Notes under the pieces: model-generated
Told to the model about the DNA's origin: nothing
Databases searched by the model: none
Seen by the model: the letters and a program-made list of their open reading frames with translations, nothing else
NCBI RefSeq assembly: GCF_001996005.1
Contig: NZ_MUFB01000002.1
Span: 86,001 to 150,000 of the forward strand
DNA length: 64,000 bases
DNA from: Salinivibrio siamensis
Lineage (GTDB): Bacteria > Pseudomonadota > Gammaproteobacteria > Enterobacterales > Vibrionaceae
Direction: 5' to 3'
Part shown: piece by piece, positions 27,862 to 37,756 of the stretch
Numbering within the stretch: the first letter of the stretch is position 1
Layout: the number at the start of each line of letters is the position of its first letter
Translations under genes and position numbers: made by a program

Positions 27862-29020
27862 GAGACGCCCTTTTATACTCAGACACAATTTTCTCACAGC
27901 TGAACTCAGCCAACTTTTCATCAACGTAGTTTTGCTCTGCAACTGACCATGACGAGGAGAGGGACTTGTACATACTATCGGCGAGCGGTTCAGGCTCTTG
28001 TTCGCTAAGGTATTTCTCCAGCTCGCCATCCATTATTTGGTGAATACCGCCAGGAGAGTCCGTACAGACGACGCGCGTGCCACAGGCCAGTGCTTCAAGC
28101 AATACCATGCCGAGCCCTTCAAATCTTGAGCTCAATACAAAAAGATCAGCGTGTTTAAACCATGGGAAGGGATTTTTGCGCGCGCCTTTGAAAAACACCC
28201 GATGTCCAATGTTGAGTGCTTTGACCGACGCCTCGATATTGTCTCTGTCTTTACCTTCACCCACGATAACCAGATCGTGCGGAATATCATATGTCTCAAC
28301 AAGGTGCGCGTATGCCTCGACCAATAATGTAAAGTTCTTTACCTGGGTAAGCCTACCCAAGCCAAGAATAAAAGGCCGAGGGTGCATGTCGGGCTCTGGC
28401 TTGTCCGCCTGCTCACGGATATATACCTCGTTATTAGGGTTGCTAATCACGCTGGCTTGGCATGGTGTGATGGCATGTGTTTGAGTTAGAGATTGGAACG
28501 TGTTGTAGGTACCATCTGAGACGCAGACAATACGTTTCTTGTCGAACAATGCTCGGTAAACCACACCGGATAAAACGCCATATTGCTGTGGCTTGATAAT
28601 GTTTTCACAGACATAAATAAAGCGGTCATCATGCAGCGGCCAGAGTTGTTCAAAGGTGCCTTGGCCGCGAAAAATGACCAGATCAAATTGTCCTTTTTCC
28701 GCCTCGAGCTGTCTGAGTTTTCGCTCGAAGAAAAAAGCACTGGGATAGGCAAAGAGCAGCGGGAACGTTTTGCTGACCAGCGCATTAACCAGCTTACAAA
28801 TAAAGTAATAAAGCGCACCTATGCCGGTTTTTAATACTGATTTTTTAATATCAAACAGGCGGACGTCCACATCCGATGTCGGCTTTATGTCTTGTGGTCG
28901 ATTTTTAAGATAGATTAGCGTGGCATCGTCACCATTGGCGGTGAATGCATCGGATAAATTTACCGCTACCCTTTCCATCCCACCGAGCTTGAGACAATTG
29001 ACGACAATCGCGACACGCAT
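27854..29020 (-). CDS. Family 4 glycosyltransferase (LPS)
   Basis: A 388-residue GT-B enzyme. It begins RVAIVVNCLKLGGMERVAVNLS, and its donor domain shows GLGRLTQVKNF, KGARKNPFPWFKHADLFVLSSRFEGLGMVLLEALACG and the E-x7-E pair. A GTG four codons upstream is in frame but has no spacing for a ribosome binding site, so the ATG at 29020 is taken. It lies directly behind the O-antigen ligase-like gene in the core operon. Confidence 0.85.
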   Translation of the reverse strand: MRVAIVVNCLKLGGMERVAVNLSDAFTANGDDATLIYLKNRPQDIKPTSDVDVRLFDIKKSVLKTGIGALYYFICKLVNALVSKTFPLLFAYPSAFFFERKLRQLEAEKGQFDLVIFRGQGTFEQLWPLHDDRFIYVCENIIKPQQYGVLSGVVYRALFDKKRIVCVSDGTYNTFQSLTQTHAITPCQASVISNPNNEVYIREQADKPEPDMHPRPFILGLGRLTQVKNFTLLVEAYAHLVETYDIPHDLVIVGEGKDRDNIEASVKALNIGHRVFFKGARKNPFPWFKHADLFVLSSRFEGLGMVLLEALACGTRVVCTDSPGGIHQIMDGELEKYLSEQEPEPLADSMYKSLSSSWSVAEQNYVDEKLAEFSCEKIVSEYKRASHV

Positions 29021-29021
29021 A

Positions 29022-30317
29022 TCAGTCTTCACCCTGTGTATTGTTTTTTGTGCTAGCCAGTGAGTAAAAGCAGCCCGATATTATGACAAAGGCAAACACG
29101 CCAAGGCTTCGGCTGTTAAAGGTTTCGAAGGCATTAATGGTTAGCCAGTAGATAAAAAAGGCGATGCAGAAGAATGCTAGTGCTTTGTTGTTGTCGGCAC
29201 CATCACGATAGGTAAAGCAACGCCTAGCAAGTTGGAAGTAGGTAAATAAAATCAATGCAAAGCCTGCCAAGCCATAGGCGACCAGAGTTTCTACATGGTT
29301 GCTATGTAAGTGCGATAGGTTGCTATACATAGGCACCGTTTTTTTCAGCTCTGAGAGTTTCTCGGAAGAAGAGATAACATACCCAATTCCGTTTTCACCC
29401 AAACCGACTAAAGCGGTGTTTTGAAAGACATCCCAAGCGGCTAACCATGAGTTGAGCCTGACACCAACACTGGTCATCGGGATGTTATCAAGGTTGCCTT
29501 GGACCACGCTCGAAATAACCGCGCTCTCTTTTAACGCGCGGTTTTGAATATAGTCAGATTGGCTGATTGCAAATAGAGTGACGCAGACAAACGCATAGCC
29601 AAGGAGTAACTTTGTCTTCCCTTTAATGAGCCCAACCATAAACATCAGCGCCGGTGTTAATGCGATGACGATCGCCAGGGCAAGCCAGACTTGTCGTGAT
29701 TGACTGACCAGTGTCAGAGCAAGTCCCAAGCTGGCTGAAAGTGCAAAAAAAGTACGCGTCGTCCAGCGGCTTTTGTCGACGAGACAAAAGCTAAACGCCG
29801 AAATAATCGCGATCACACCGCCCAGCATCGAGGTGTACTGCGCATTCTTTAAACCAAAGTCGACGCGGTGTGTGTGGAGCAGTTTATGAATTTGGTTTGC
29901 AAAGTCGCTTTGTGTGTAACAGGCGATAAACACGCCCAAGACAAAGCAAGCAGCGAGCGTGATCACAGCGTCCTTGCGCCCTTGTAAGGCGAGGCCAATG
30001 GGGACGAGCAAAAACAGTTTTGCTAACCGGTCGACATGTGGGTAGCTATTGGCAATGTCAGGAATATGCATCAAGCTGTTTGCCCAGCTCAGGCATTGGA
30101 CGATAATCACCCCAAAAAATGCCCAGACAATGGGGTCTTTCTTAAGCTGTGGCCAATGGGTATAAAGCAAGGGCAGGCTCAATAGCAAAAAGCCTGCACG
30201 AAAGACTTCTCCTGCGTCAGGAAATGCGATCGCACACAAGGCATAACCAAAAAGGAAAAAGCGGGTAATTTGGTAATACAACTGATGACTCAGGTAACGA
30301 GAACTGGATGATGCCAT
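29022..30317 (-). CDS. waaL: O-antigen ligase-like membrane protein (WaaL/Wzy_C family)
   Basis: A 431-residue protein with about eleven membrane segments and one long periplasmic loop in the C-terminal half (VGVRLNSWLAAWDVFQ ... GENGIGY ... LHSNHVETLVAYGLAGF), the Wzy_C arrangement shared by O-antigen ligases and polymerases. Within a core cluster the ligase role is likeliest: joining polymer from its lipid carrier to the core. A GTG at 30332 overlapping the waaF stop (GTGA) is a possible alternative start five codons upstream. Confidence 0.8.
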   Translation of the reverse strand: MASSSSRYLSHQLYYQITRFFLFGYALCAIAFPDAGEVFRAGFLLLSLPLLYTHWPQLKKDPIVWAFFGVIIVQCLSWANSLMHIPDIANSYPHVDRLAKLFLLVPIGLALQGRKDAVITLAACFVLGVFIACYTQSDFANQIHKLLHTHRVDFGLKNAQYTSMLGGVIAIISAFSFCLVDKSRWTTRTFFALSASLGLALTLVSQSRQVWLALAIVIALTPALMFMVGLIKGKTKLLLGYAFVCVTLFAISQSDYIQNRALKESAVISSVVQGNLDNIPMTSVGVRLNSWLAAWDVFQNTALVGLGENGIGYVISSSEKLSELKKTVPMYSNLSHLHSNHVETLVAYGLAGFALILFTYFQLARRCFTYRDGADNNKALAFFCIAFFIYWLTINAFETFNSRSLGVFAFVIISGCFYSLASTKNNTQGED

Positions 30318-30328
30318 GCTGATACTGC

Positions 30329-31354
30329 TCACGGTAGAATCCTTTTTACAACTCGGCTCGGGGCGAGATCGTTTAAACATTTTAAGTGCCCTAGGGGACA
30401 TTCGCGCTGGAAGCAAGGACGGCACTCGATATCCGTGTGCACAATATCGACCTTACTGGTCAGCGGCGGGGTGTAATCGGGAGATGTTGAGCCGTAGATG
30501 GCTATTACTTGGCAGTTGACTGCCGCGGCGATGTGCATCAACCCCGAGTCATTGCTGACCACGGTTTGGCACGCACCCAAGAGGTCGACGGCTTCGATTA
30601 AGTTGGTTTTGCCTGCCAATACATGAATGTTAGGCGCGTTTTCTGCAAGAGCGGCAATTTTTTCACAGGTTTCAACATCTTTTGCTGAGCCAAATAGCCA
30701 GATTTGGTAGCCGTGTTGATGCGCTTGGCGTGCCACTTCAGCATAGTGCTGCTCAGGCCATTTTTTGGCGGGCCCGAATTCGGCACCCGGGCATAAACCA
30801 ATCACAGGTTTGTCTTGATTTAATCCCAGTTTGGCGATGACGGCCGCTTGGGCGTCTGGGTCGATGTCTAGCGCCGGCTTAGGGAGGCTGTCTAGGCCGC
30901 CCAGCGAGGCAGAACTTTGCATCTCGGTGCGCGGGTGAGCGAGGGCAACATAACGCTCAACCATGTATTGAAATGCTTTCTTGTTGGGACGCAGGTCGTT
31001 GAGCAAGCCATAACGCATTTCACCTTTCCAACCCGTACGCGTCGGGATCCCCGCAAACCACGGGATCAGTGCGGATTTAGCGGAATTAGGCAACACGTAG
31101 GCGCGATCATAACCGTGCTTTGCTAAGCGTTTCCCCAGTTGGTAGCGCTTACCAAGTGCCAATTCGCCATGGCCGAGTGGCATTTCAATGCTGCGATTAA
31201 CCTCGGGCATGCGCGCGAGAATCGGCGCGCACCAAGCGGGCGCCATCACATCAATCTTGGCATCCGGGTGCTGTTGCTTGAGGGTTTTATACAAAGACTG
31301 CGACATCACCATATCGCCGACCCATGATGGGCCAATAATTAATACGCTGGTCAT
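30329..31354 (-). CDS. waaF: ADP-heptose:LPS heptosyltransferase II
   Basis: A 341-residue GT9 enzyme that adds the second heptose to the inner core. It follows E. coli WaaF closely: LIIGPSWVGDMVMSQSLY, DVMAPAWCAPILARMPEVN, MPLGHGEL, YDRAYVLPNSAKSALIPWFAGIP, GLCPGAEFGPAKKWP and SNDSGLMHIAAA. It overlaps the lpxM stop by four bases and precedes the ligase gene. No heptosyltransferase I (waaC) was seen in the window. Confidence 0.95.
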   Translation of the reverse strand: MTSVLIIGPSWVGDMVMSQSLYKTLKQQHPDAKIDVMAPAWCAPILARMPEVNRSIEMPLGHGELALGKRYQLGKRLAKHGYDRAYVLPNSAKSALIPWFAGIPTRTGWKGEMRYGLLNDLRPNKKAFQYMVERYVALAHPRTEMQSSASLGGLDSLPKPALDIDPDAQAAVIAKLGLNQDKPVIGLCPGAEFGPAKKWPEQHYAEVARQAHQHGYQIWLFGSAKDVETCEKIAALAENAPNIHVLAGKTNLIEAVDLLGACQTVVSNDSGLMHIAAAVNCQVIAIYGSTSPDYTPPLTSKVDIVHTDIECRPCFQRECPLGHLKCLNDLAPSRVVKRILP

Positions 31355-32331
31355 GATGCCCGTTTCCTCTTTGCTTCTTGGTAGATATTACGGCCGTCCT
31401 CGCGGGTACGAAGTAGCTGCAAGATCCACATGTATTGATCCAGCTGACCGTCGAGCATGGTTTCTATTTGTTGGTTCATCATGCGTGCGTCGGTGCGACT
31501 GTCTCCCGTTGGGAAGTCGTTAAACGCAGGGTGAACCTCGATGACGAACCGACCCGTCTGGGCATCAAAGCCTGACAGCACAGGGACAATATGCGAGCGG
31601 GTGACTTTGCTTAACTTGCCTAGACTCGGCAAGGTCGCTTTGGTGGTGGCAAAAAACGGCACGAACTCGCTGCTCTCATCTCGCATATCTTCGTCGGGCA
31701 AGTAATATCCCAAAAATCCGCGCTTAACTGCACGGATAAAGGGCTTAATCCCTGCTTCGCGCTCATAACAGTTACCGCCATATTGTACGCGTTGGCGATG
31801 CATCAGCCAGTCTAGTAGCGGGTTTTTTTGTCGTTTTGAGAATGCCGCCACGGGGAGCCCTTGCGAGGCAAATAAAATCGCGGCTGCATCGATGGCCCAA
31901 GTATGGGGCACAAAGAGGATCACCGCTTCGTCGTTATCAGTGTGCCGAGTGATATGTTCCATGCCAGTCACATCACAGTGGTGTTGAAACCACTGGCGAC
32001 TGCGCAAGGTGATCAGCGGAAAGCTCAGCAAAAAAGCCCCTGCGGTGGTCAAGGTGTCGACTAATATGGCTTCGCGTGCTTGCGCGGATTTCTCGGGAAA
32101 GCAGGCTTCCAAATTAAGCCAGGCGTTAAGGATCGTGCCTTTTTTCTTTTTAACCAGTTTGCGCGCCACCCATTGTGCGAAGCGATGCTTACCGCGCGCC
32201 GGCACCAGAAGGCTGAAAGGCATTGCGATGAGTAGCATCAGCCACGTGCCCCAGTATTTAGGCGCTAAGTAAGCACGAGAGAACTCTGGGTTATACGCGT
32301 GCGCGTCGTAGTCGTGTCGCTGTTTTGTCAT
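31351..32331 (-). CDS. lpxM: Lipid A late acyltransferase (LpxM/MsbB)
   Basis: A 326-residue inner-membrane acyltransferase of the LpxL/LpxM family, which adds a secondary acyl chain to Kdo-lipid A. The catalytic H-x4-D is HTWAID (VPHTWAID). The N-terminal PEFSRAYLAPKYWGTWL, the GGNCYEREAGIKPFIRAV region and QYMWILQLLRTR match LpxM rather than LpxL. One hydrophobic anchor lies near residues 28-45. It is the second gene of the hldD operon, 45 bp after it. Confidence 0.9.
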   Translation of the reverse strand: MTKQRHDYDAHAYNPEFSRAYLAPKYWGTWLMLLIAMPFSLLVPARGKHRFAQWVARKLVKKKKGTILNAWLNLEACFPEKSAQAREAILVDTLTTAGAFLLSFPLITLRSRQWFQHHCDVTGMEHITRHTDNDEAVILFVPHTWAIDAAAILFASQGLPVAAFSKRQKNPLLDWLMHRQRVQYGGNCYEREAGIKPFIRAVKRGFLGYYLPDEDMRDESSEFVPFFATTKATLPSLGKLSKVTRSHIVPVLSGFDAQTGRFVIEVHPAFNDFPTGDSRTDARMMNQQIETMLDGQLDQYMWILQLLRTREDGRNIYQEAKRKRAS

Positions 32332-32376
32332 TGCTCTTTCTCGCGTCCCACTATCAAGGGGGACGAATTGCTTTTA

Positions 32377-33321
32377 TTAGCGATTGATTTCGGCTAGGTA
32401 AGCGGCGACACCTTCAGCCACGGTCTTAAAGGAGGCGGTGTATCCCGCTTCACGTACCTTGGTCAGATCGGCTTGTGTGTACGCTTGGTAGCGACCTTTT
32501 AGGTGGTCGGGGAAGGGGATCTCTTCAATCTCTCCTTGACCGTGGAAATCAATCACCGCATTGGCAACCGCACTAAAGGGCTCGGCGCGGCCGGTACCAC
32601 AGTTGTAGATCCCGCTGATCTGTTGCTGCCAGAACCAAATATTCATTGCGCAGACATCACCGACATAGACAAAGTCACGCTTGAAGGTATCACTGCCCTC
32701 AAAAAGTTTGGGGTTCTCGCCTTTTAGAATTTGTTGATTGAGGTGATAAGCCACTGACGCCATGCTGCCTTTGTGCTGTTCGCGCGGACCATACACATTA
32801 AAATAACGGAAGCCAGTAATCGGTGGCAGTGTCTCGCCATGGGCTTTGGCATCTTCTTTCACACGACGGACATAGTTGTCGAACTGCTGCTTGGAATACC
32901 CATAGACATTCAGCGCGCCTTCATACTCTGGCGCTTCAATGAAGCTACTGTCGCGGCCGCCATAGGTGGCTGCTGACGAGGCGTAGAGAAAGGGGATATC
33001 GCGGTCAATACAATAATGCAACAGTTCTTTCGAGTACTCGTAGTTGTTGAGCATCATGTATTTGCCGTCCCACTCTGTGGTCGCTGAGCAAGCGCCTTGG
33101 TGGAAAATGGCTTCGATCGGGCCGAAGTTCTCTCCGGCCATGATTTGGGTAAGAAAATCTTCCTTATCCATATAGTCCGCGATGTCGAGGTCAACCAGGT
33201 TAACGAATTTGGTGCCGTCTTTGAGGTTATCGACCACCACGATGTCACGGTAGCCTTGCTCGTTCAGTGCTTTTACTAAGTTGCTGCCAATCATGCCAGC
33301 ACCACCAGTCACAAAAATCAT
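32377..33321 (-). CDS. hldD: ADP-L-glycero-D-manno-heptose 6-epimerase
   Basis: A 314-residue short-chain dehydrogenase-type epimerase that converts ADP-D-glycero-manno-heptose into the L-glycero form used by WaaF. It shows the NADP-binding [25 protein letters not shown], the catalytic YGYSK and the [16 protein letters not shown] signature. It is the first gene of an eight-gene leftward operon for LPS core assembly, and is divergent from a TetR-type gene. Confidence 0.97.
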   Translation of the reverse strand: MIFVTGGAGMIGSNLVKALNEQGYRDIVVVDNLKDGTKFVNLVDLDIADYMDKEDFLTQIMAGENFGPIEAIFHQGACSATTEWDGKYMMLNNYEYSKELLHYCIDRDIPFLYASSAATYGGRDSSFIEAPEYEGALNVYGYSKQQFDNYVRRVKEDAKAHGETLPPITGFRYFNVYGPREQHKGSMASVAYHLNQQILKGENPKLFEGSDTFKRDFVYVGDVCAMNIWFWQQQISGIYNCGTGRAEPFSAVANAVIDFHGQGEIEEIPFPDHLKGRYQAYTQADLTKVREAGYTASFKTVAEGVAAYLAEINR

Positions 33322-33365
33322 ATCGTTACCTAATTCATCTCTATCTGACGACAGACCCCGTCGCC

Positions 33366-33383
33366 ATCACTGTTGACTGTGAT
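33366..33383. promoter_or_regulatory. Near-palindrome between hldD and the TetR-type gene
   Basis: ATCACTGTTGACTGTGAT is a 7/8 inverted repeat in the divergent promoter region, 42 bp before the TetR-type gene. It is a candidate operator for that regulator; nothing further supports this. Confidence 0.35.
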
Positions 33384-33424
33384 AGTATGGTCAAGCATCA
33401 ACCGGGCAGAGGACTGAACCATAC

Positions 33425-34093
33425 ATGAAAACCCGAGACCGAATTATCCATGCTGCACTGGCTTTATTCAATCAACATGGTGAACCGAATATCACCACCA
33501 ACCATATCGCAGCAGAACTCGGGATTAGCCCGGGCAACCTTTACTATCACTTCCGTAATAAAGAAGCGATTATACACAGTATATTCGACCAATACGCGCA
33601 AGATCTTGCCCTTGCCTTTGATCCTAGTCAGCCTCGTGATGATACCCAAGCCTTGCTGCAGCATTACTTGGACGCGACCTTTAGCTTGATGTGGCGTTAT
33701 CGGTTTTTTTACGCCAATTTGCCGGACATTTTGCGTCGTGACGAAGCACTGCAACAAAAATATCTTGGGGCGCAGCAACAGCTACAAACCAACTTGATGA
33801 CCATTTTGCATCATTACCGTCAAGCCGGTTGGCTGAGTCTCAATGACAGTACTTTGTCTGCGGTCGGAGAAACGCTTAAGCAAGTGGCGTCGAGCTGGAT
33901 TTTTTATCAAAGTGCACAAGCTCCCCAAACGCAAATTCATGCAGGGGTGATCTACAAAGGTATTTTGCAGATGCTGGCATTGTTACATCCTCTGACATCG
34001 GCACAGGGACAAATGGCCATCACTGCGTTAATAGACCACTACGAGCAGCAGTTAGTTCGCCAAGACTCACGCTCGCTGGACACATTGAACTGA
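33425..34093 (+). CDS. TetR/AcrR family transcriptional regulator
   Basis: A 222-residue regulator with an N-terminal TetR helix-turn-helix (NITTNHIAAELGISPGNLYYHFRNKEAII) and a helical C-terminal ligand domain with many aromatic residues (MWRYRFFYANLPDILRR). The ligand and targets are not known. It is divergent from hldD and lies upstream of kbl-tdh, with 193 bp between, so it could control either side or neither. Confidence 0.88.
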   Translation: MKTRDRIIHAALALFNQHGEPNITTNHIAAELGISPGNLYYHFRNKEAIIHSIFDQYAQDLALAFDPSQPRDDTQALLQHYLDATFSLMWRYRFFYANLPDILRRDEALQQKYLGAQQQLQTNLMTILHHYRQAGWLSLNDSTLSAVGETLKQVASSWIFYQSAQAPQTQIHAGVIYKGILQMLALLHPLTSAQGQMAITALIDHYEQQLVRQDSRSLDTLN

Positions 34094-34286
34094 GCTATCT
34101 CTCTAGGCGGTGGTGGCATTGCGCGATATTCGCCCAGCTTGTCAGTGATTACACGATATGAATCACTGTCTCGCGCCCCTTATTGGCACAAAACGCGCGA
34201 ACGTGCCATGATAGCAAGCATTCATTCGTCGTACACAATGTGTGCGGCGGCCTTCCCAAAGTAATCATCACAGCACGGAGATTGCG

Positions 34287-35483
34287 ATGACGGCTGCCTT
34301 CTACCAGCAAATCCGTCATCAGCTTGAGCAAGTTAAAGCTGATGGCTTGTACAAAAGTGAACGCCTTATTACCTCACCACAAGCGGCCAGTGTGGCCGTC
34401 AATCATGAACAGCAGGTATTGAACTTTTGCGCCAATAACTATTTGGGGCTCGCTAACCATCCTGAGTTGGTGGACGCTGCCAAAGCAGGCATGGATGAGC
34501 ACGGCTTTGGTATGGCGTCGGTACGGTTTATTTGTGGGACGCAAGATGCGCACAAAACCCTGGAAGCCAAGTTATCTGACTTTCTCGGGATGGAAGATAC
34601 CATCCTGTATTCCTCATGCTTTGACGCCAATGCGGGATTATTCGAAACCATTCTCGGCCCAGACGATGCCATTATTTCTGATGCGCTAAACCATGCGTCG
34701 ATTATCGATGGCGTGCGCTTATGTAAAGCCAAGCGTTTCCGTTATGCCAACAACGATATGGACGAGTTGGAAGCCCAGCTAAAAGCGGCGAAAGCGGCCG
34801 GTGTGGCGAATATCTTGATTGTGACAGATGGTGTCTTCTCGATGGACGGCGTGGTAGCGAATTTGCCGGCTGTGTGCGATCTGGCGGAGCAATATGGTGC
34901 GTTGGTGATGGTGGATGACTCTCACGCGGTCGGCTTTATGGGCCAGAACGGTCGAGGCACACACGAATATCATCAAGTGATGGATCGTGTCGACATCATC
35001 ACTGGTACCTTGGGCAAAGCCATGGGCGGCGCGTCAGGAGGCTATACCTCAGGCAAAAAAGAGGTGATTGATTGGTTGCGTCAACGTTCGCGCCCTTACC
35101 TTTTCTCCAACTCGCTGGCACCGGCGATTGTATCTGCCTCTATTCGCGTACTGGATATGCTGGCCGAAAGTGATCACTTGCGTGAGCAGCTTTGGGACAA
35201 CAGCCAACACTTCCGTGCACGCATGACGGAAGCTGGCTTTACCTTAGCGGGCGCTGATCATGCCATTATTCCCGTGATGCTCGGTGATGCCAAAGTGGCC
35301 AGTGAGTTTGCCGAGCGGATGATGGAAGAGGGTGTCTATGTGGTGGGCTTCTCCTACCCAGTGGTGCCCAAAGGGCAAGCACGTATTCGTACCCAGATGT
35401 CAGCCGCGCATACGCGTGAGCAACTGGACCGTGCCATTGATGCCTTCATCAAAGTGGGCAAAGAGATGAAATTGATTGGGTAA
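34287..35483 (+). CDS. kbl: 2-amino-3-ketobutyrate coenzyme A ligase
   Basis: A 398-residue pyridoxal-phosphate enzyme that cleaves 2-amino-3-ketobutyrate with CoA into glycine and acetyl-CoA, the second step of threonine degradation. Landmarks are [28 protein letters not shown] and the PLP lysine in [15 protein letters not shown]. The ATG at 34287 has GGAG upstream and gives exactly the length of E. coli Kbl. The threonine dehydrogenase gene begins 4 bp after its stop. Confidence 0.97.
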   Translation: MTAAFYQQIRHQLEQVKADGLYKSERLITSPQAASVAVNHEQQVLNFCANNYLGLANHPELVDAAKAGMDEHGFGMASVRFICGTQDAHKTLEAKLSDFLGMEDTILYSSCFDANAGLFETILGPDDAIISDALNHASIIDGVRLCKAKRFRYANNDMDELEAQLKAAKAAGVANILIVTDGVFSMDGVVANLPAVCDLAEQYGALVMVDDSHAVGFMGQNGRGTHEYHQVMDRVDIITGTLGKAMGGASGGYTSGKKEVIDWLRQRSRPYLFSNSLAPAIVSASIRVLDMLAESDHLREQLWDNSQHFRARMTEAGFTLAGADHAIIPVMLGDAKVASEFAERMMEEGVYVVGFSYPVVPKGQARIRTQMSAAHTREQLDRAIDAFIKVGKEMKLIG

Positions 35484-35487
35484 TGTC

Positions 35488-36531
35488 ATGACACAAACAA
35501 CCATGAAAGCCTTGGCCAAACTCAAGGCGGAGCCCGGCATTTGGATGACGGAGGCCGAGCTTCCTGAGCTGGGGCATAACGATCTGCTGATCAAAATTCG
35601 TAAAACGGCCATCTGTGGCACCGATGTGCATATTTATAAGTGGGACGAGTGGTCACAAAATACCATCCCTGTTCCTATGGTGGTCGGCCATGAATATGTC
35701 GGTGAAGTCGTCGGCATTGGTCAAGAAGTGCGTGGCTTTTCACTGGGGGACCGTGTCTCTGGTGAGGGCCATATCACCTGTGGGCACTGCCGGAACTGCC
35801 GTGGCGGTCGTACCCATCTATGTCGTAATACCGTCGGGGTGGGGGTCAATCGCGAAGGGGCGTTTGCCGAGTATTTGGTAATCCCTGCGTATAATGCGTT
35901 CAAAATCCCCGATGAGATTTCGGATGATTTAGCCTCGATTTTTGACCCGTTTGGCAACGCCGTCCACACCGCGCTCTCGTTTGATTTGGTGGGCGAGGAT
36001 GTGCTGATCACCGGTGCAGGTCCGATTGGGATCATGGCCGCTGCGGTGGCGCGCCATGTCGGGGCGCGTCATGTGGTGATCACCGATGTGAACGAGTATC
36101 GCCTCGAGCTTGCCCGCAAAATGGGGGTGACCCGTGCGGTCAATGTCGCCAATACCTCGCTGGAATCAGTGATGGAAGAGCTGGGGATGAGTGAAGGCTT
36201 TGATGTTGGCCTCGAAATGTCTGGTGTGCCGGCGGCGTTTAATAGCATGCTGACGGCCATGAATCACGGTGGCAACATAGCGCTGCTTGGGATCCCACCC
36301 AGTGATATGGGGATTGATTGGAACCAAGTGATTTTTAAAGGCTTGGTGATCAAAGGTATCTATGGCCGTGAGATGTTCGAAACCTGGTACAAGATGGCGT
36401 CGTTAATCCAATCAGGGTTGGATTTAACCCCGATCATCACCCATCACTACAGCGTGGATGACTTTCAACAAGGCTTTGATGTGATGTGCTCAGGCCAATC
36501 AGGCAAGGTGATCCTCGATTGGCAGAACTAA
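35488..36531 (+). CDS. tdh: L-threonine 3-dehydrogenase
   Basis: A 347-residue zinc- and NAD-dependent enzyme that oxidises threonine to 2-amino-3-ketobutyrate, the substrate of Kbl. It has the catalytic-zinc region [11 protein letters not shown] and [10 protein letters not shown], the four structural cysteines in [15 protein letters not shown], and the NAD-binding [10 protein letters not shown]. The ATG at 35488 adds five residues to the E. coli N-terminus; an ATG at 35503 would reproduce it exactly but has no ribosome binding site. Confidence 0.97.
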   Translation: MTQTTMKALAKLKAEPGIWMTEAELPELGHNDLLIKIRKTAICGTDVHIYKWDEWSQNTIPVPMVVGHEYVGEVVGIGQEVRGFSLGDRVSGEGHITCGHCRNCRGGRTHLCRNTVGVGVNREGAFAEYLVIPAYNAFKIPDEISDDLASIFDPFGNAVHTALSFDLVGEDVLITGAGPIGIMAAAVARHVGARHVVITDVNEYRLELARKMGVTRAVNVANTSLESVMEELGMSEGFDVGLEMSGVPAAFNSMLTAMNHGGNIALLGIPPSDMGIDWNQVIFKGLVIKGIYGREMFETWYKMASLIQSGLDLTPIITHHYSVDDFQQGFDVMCSGQSGKVILDWQN

Positions 36532-36587
36532 ATGCCACGATTGCCGCGCCCATGTTGAACCATGGCGATGGGCTCTGTTAGATGACA

Positions 36588-36615
36588 AACGCGCCCGCCG
36601 ATGAGGTGGGCGTGT
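36588..36615. terminator. Probable terminator between tdh and envC
   Basis: CGCCCGCC and GGTGGGCG pair (one G-U) around GATGA and are followed by TGTTT. It lies between two convergent genes and touches the envC stop. The T run is weak on both sides. Confidence 0.45.
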
Positions 36616-37749
36616 TTAATCCAGCCAAGGCACAGGGTTGGTAGTGTTGCCTTTACGGCGAATTTCGAAATACAGAGAAGGGGTGGATTGTCCACCACTA
36701 TCGCCGACCAAGGCGATAGCTTCCCCGGCAGTGACCGTATCGCCTACGTCTTTTAGCAAAGCTTGGTTGTAGCCATACAAGGTCATGTCCCCTTTGCCAT
36801 GGTCAACGGCAATCAATAACCCATAGCCGCGTAGCCAGCTAGAAAGCACGACTTTACCAGCATGCGCCGCTTTGACCTCGGTACCGCGTTTGGCCCCAAT
36901 TACGATACCATTCCACGAGACTTCACCTGACTGACGCTCACCAAAACGGTGGAGCAGCTTCCCTTGGGTGGGCCAGTGAAGTTTGCCTTTGGCTTTTCCA
37001 ATGCCCGCCATTTTTACTTGTGCACGGCGCGCGGCCGCGGCAATTTGCTCTTGCAGCCGTTGCTTGTTTGTCTTGAGCTCAGCTAAATAAGCATTGTCGC
37101 TGGCAATTTTGGCCCGGATTTTTTTCGCGGTCTGGCTTTGCGAGGCTTGCTCCCGCTCCAGTGCTTGTTTTTTCTCGGTTAACTCTGCCACCAAGCTAGC
37201 CTGCTTATCACGTTGTTGTTTGAGCTGGTGGGCCGTGAGTTGATAATCGGTGCGGGTCGCAGCTAATGATTCGATCGCCTCCTGCATGGTGCTTGCTAGC
37301 ACTTCAGCATACTTCGTGAGTCGGTCGAGCTTGGTAGGTGACTCTTGGCTAAGTAGACGTTTGAGCTGATCATGCTCGCCTTGGCGATATTGGGCGTCGA
37401 TCAATTCGGCTAACTGTGCCTGCTGGGCAATCATCTCTTGTTTGAGTCGCGCTTGCTTTTTGCTTAGGCGCGTGATTTGAGCATCAGTCTGCTGCAGCGT
37501 TTGCTGGGCTTGGCGCGTTTTCTTAGACAGGGTATCAATGCGTTTCGACTGTGCTTTTAGATCGCTTTGTAACGCATTGAGCTTTTTATTGTGCGCCGCC
37601 AATTGCGATTGCTGGCGGGCAATTTCATCGCTCACTCCCTCTAGCTCAGAGTTGGCATTGGCTGAGCCAATCAACAGGCAGAGAAAAACGCCAGTGCATA
37701 ATGCACTGGCGCGGAGGGTTTGGCTTAAGCGTGTTCGTTTCTCCCGCAT
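36616..37749 (-). CDS. envC: EnvC murein hydrolase activator
   Basis: A 377-residue periplasmic protein that activates amidases AmiA/AmiB at the septum. It has a signal peptide (cut near ANA), a long coiled coil of ~200 residues rich in Q, K and L, and a C-terminal LytM (M23) domain. The domain is degenerate: the position of the zinc H-x-G-x3-D reads WNGIVIG and the H-x-H region reads LYFEIR, consistent with an activator that has no peptidase activity of its own. It starts 7 bp after gpmI and is probably co-transcribed with it. Confidence 0.93.
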   Translation of the reverse strand: MREKRTRLSQTLRASALCTGVFLCLLIGSANANSELEGVSDEIARQQSQLAAHNKKLNALQSDLKAQSKRIDTLSKKTRQAQQTLQQTDAQITRLSKKQARLKQEMIAQQAQLAELIDAQYRQGEHDQLKRLLSQESPTKLDRLTKYAEVLASTMQEAIESLAATRTDYQLTAHQLKQQRDKQASLVAELTEKKQALEREQASQSQTAKKIRAKIASDNAYLAELKTNKQRLQEQIAAAARRAQVKMAGIGKAKGKLHWPTQGKLLHRFGERQSGEVSWNGIVIGAKRGTEVKAAHAGKVVLSSWLRGYGLLIAVDHGKGDMTLYGYNQALLKDVGDTVTAGEAIALVGDSGGQSTPSLYFEIRRKGNTTNPVPWLD

Positions 37750-37756
37750 AGGGGGA

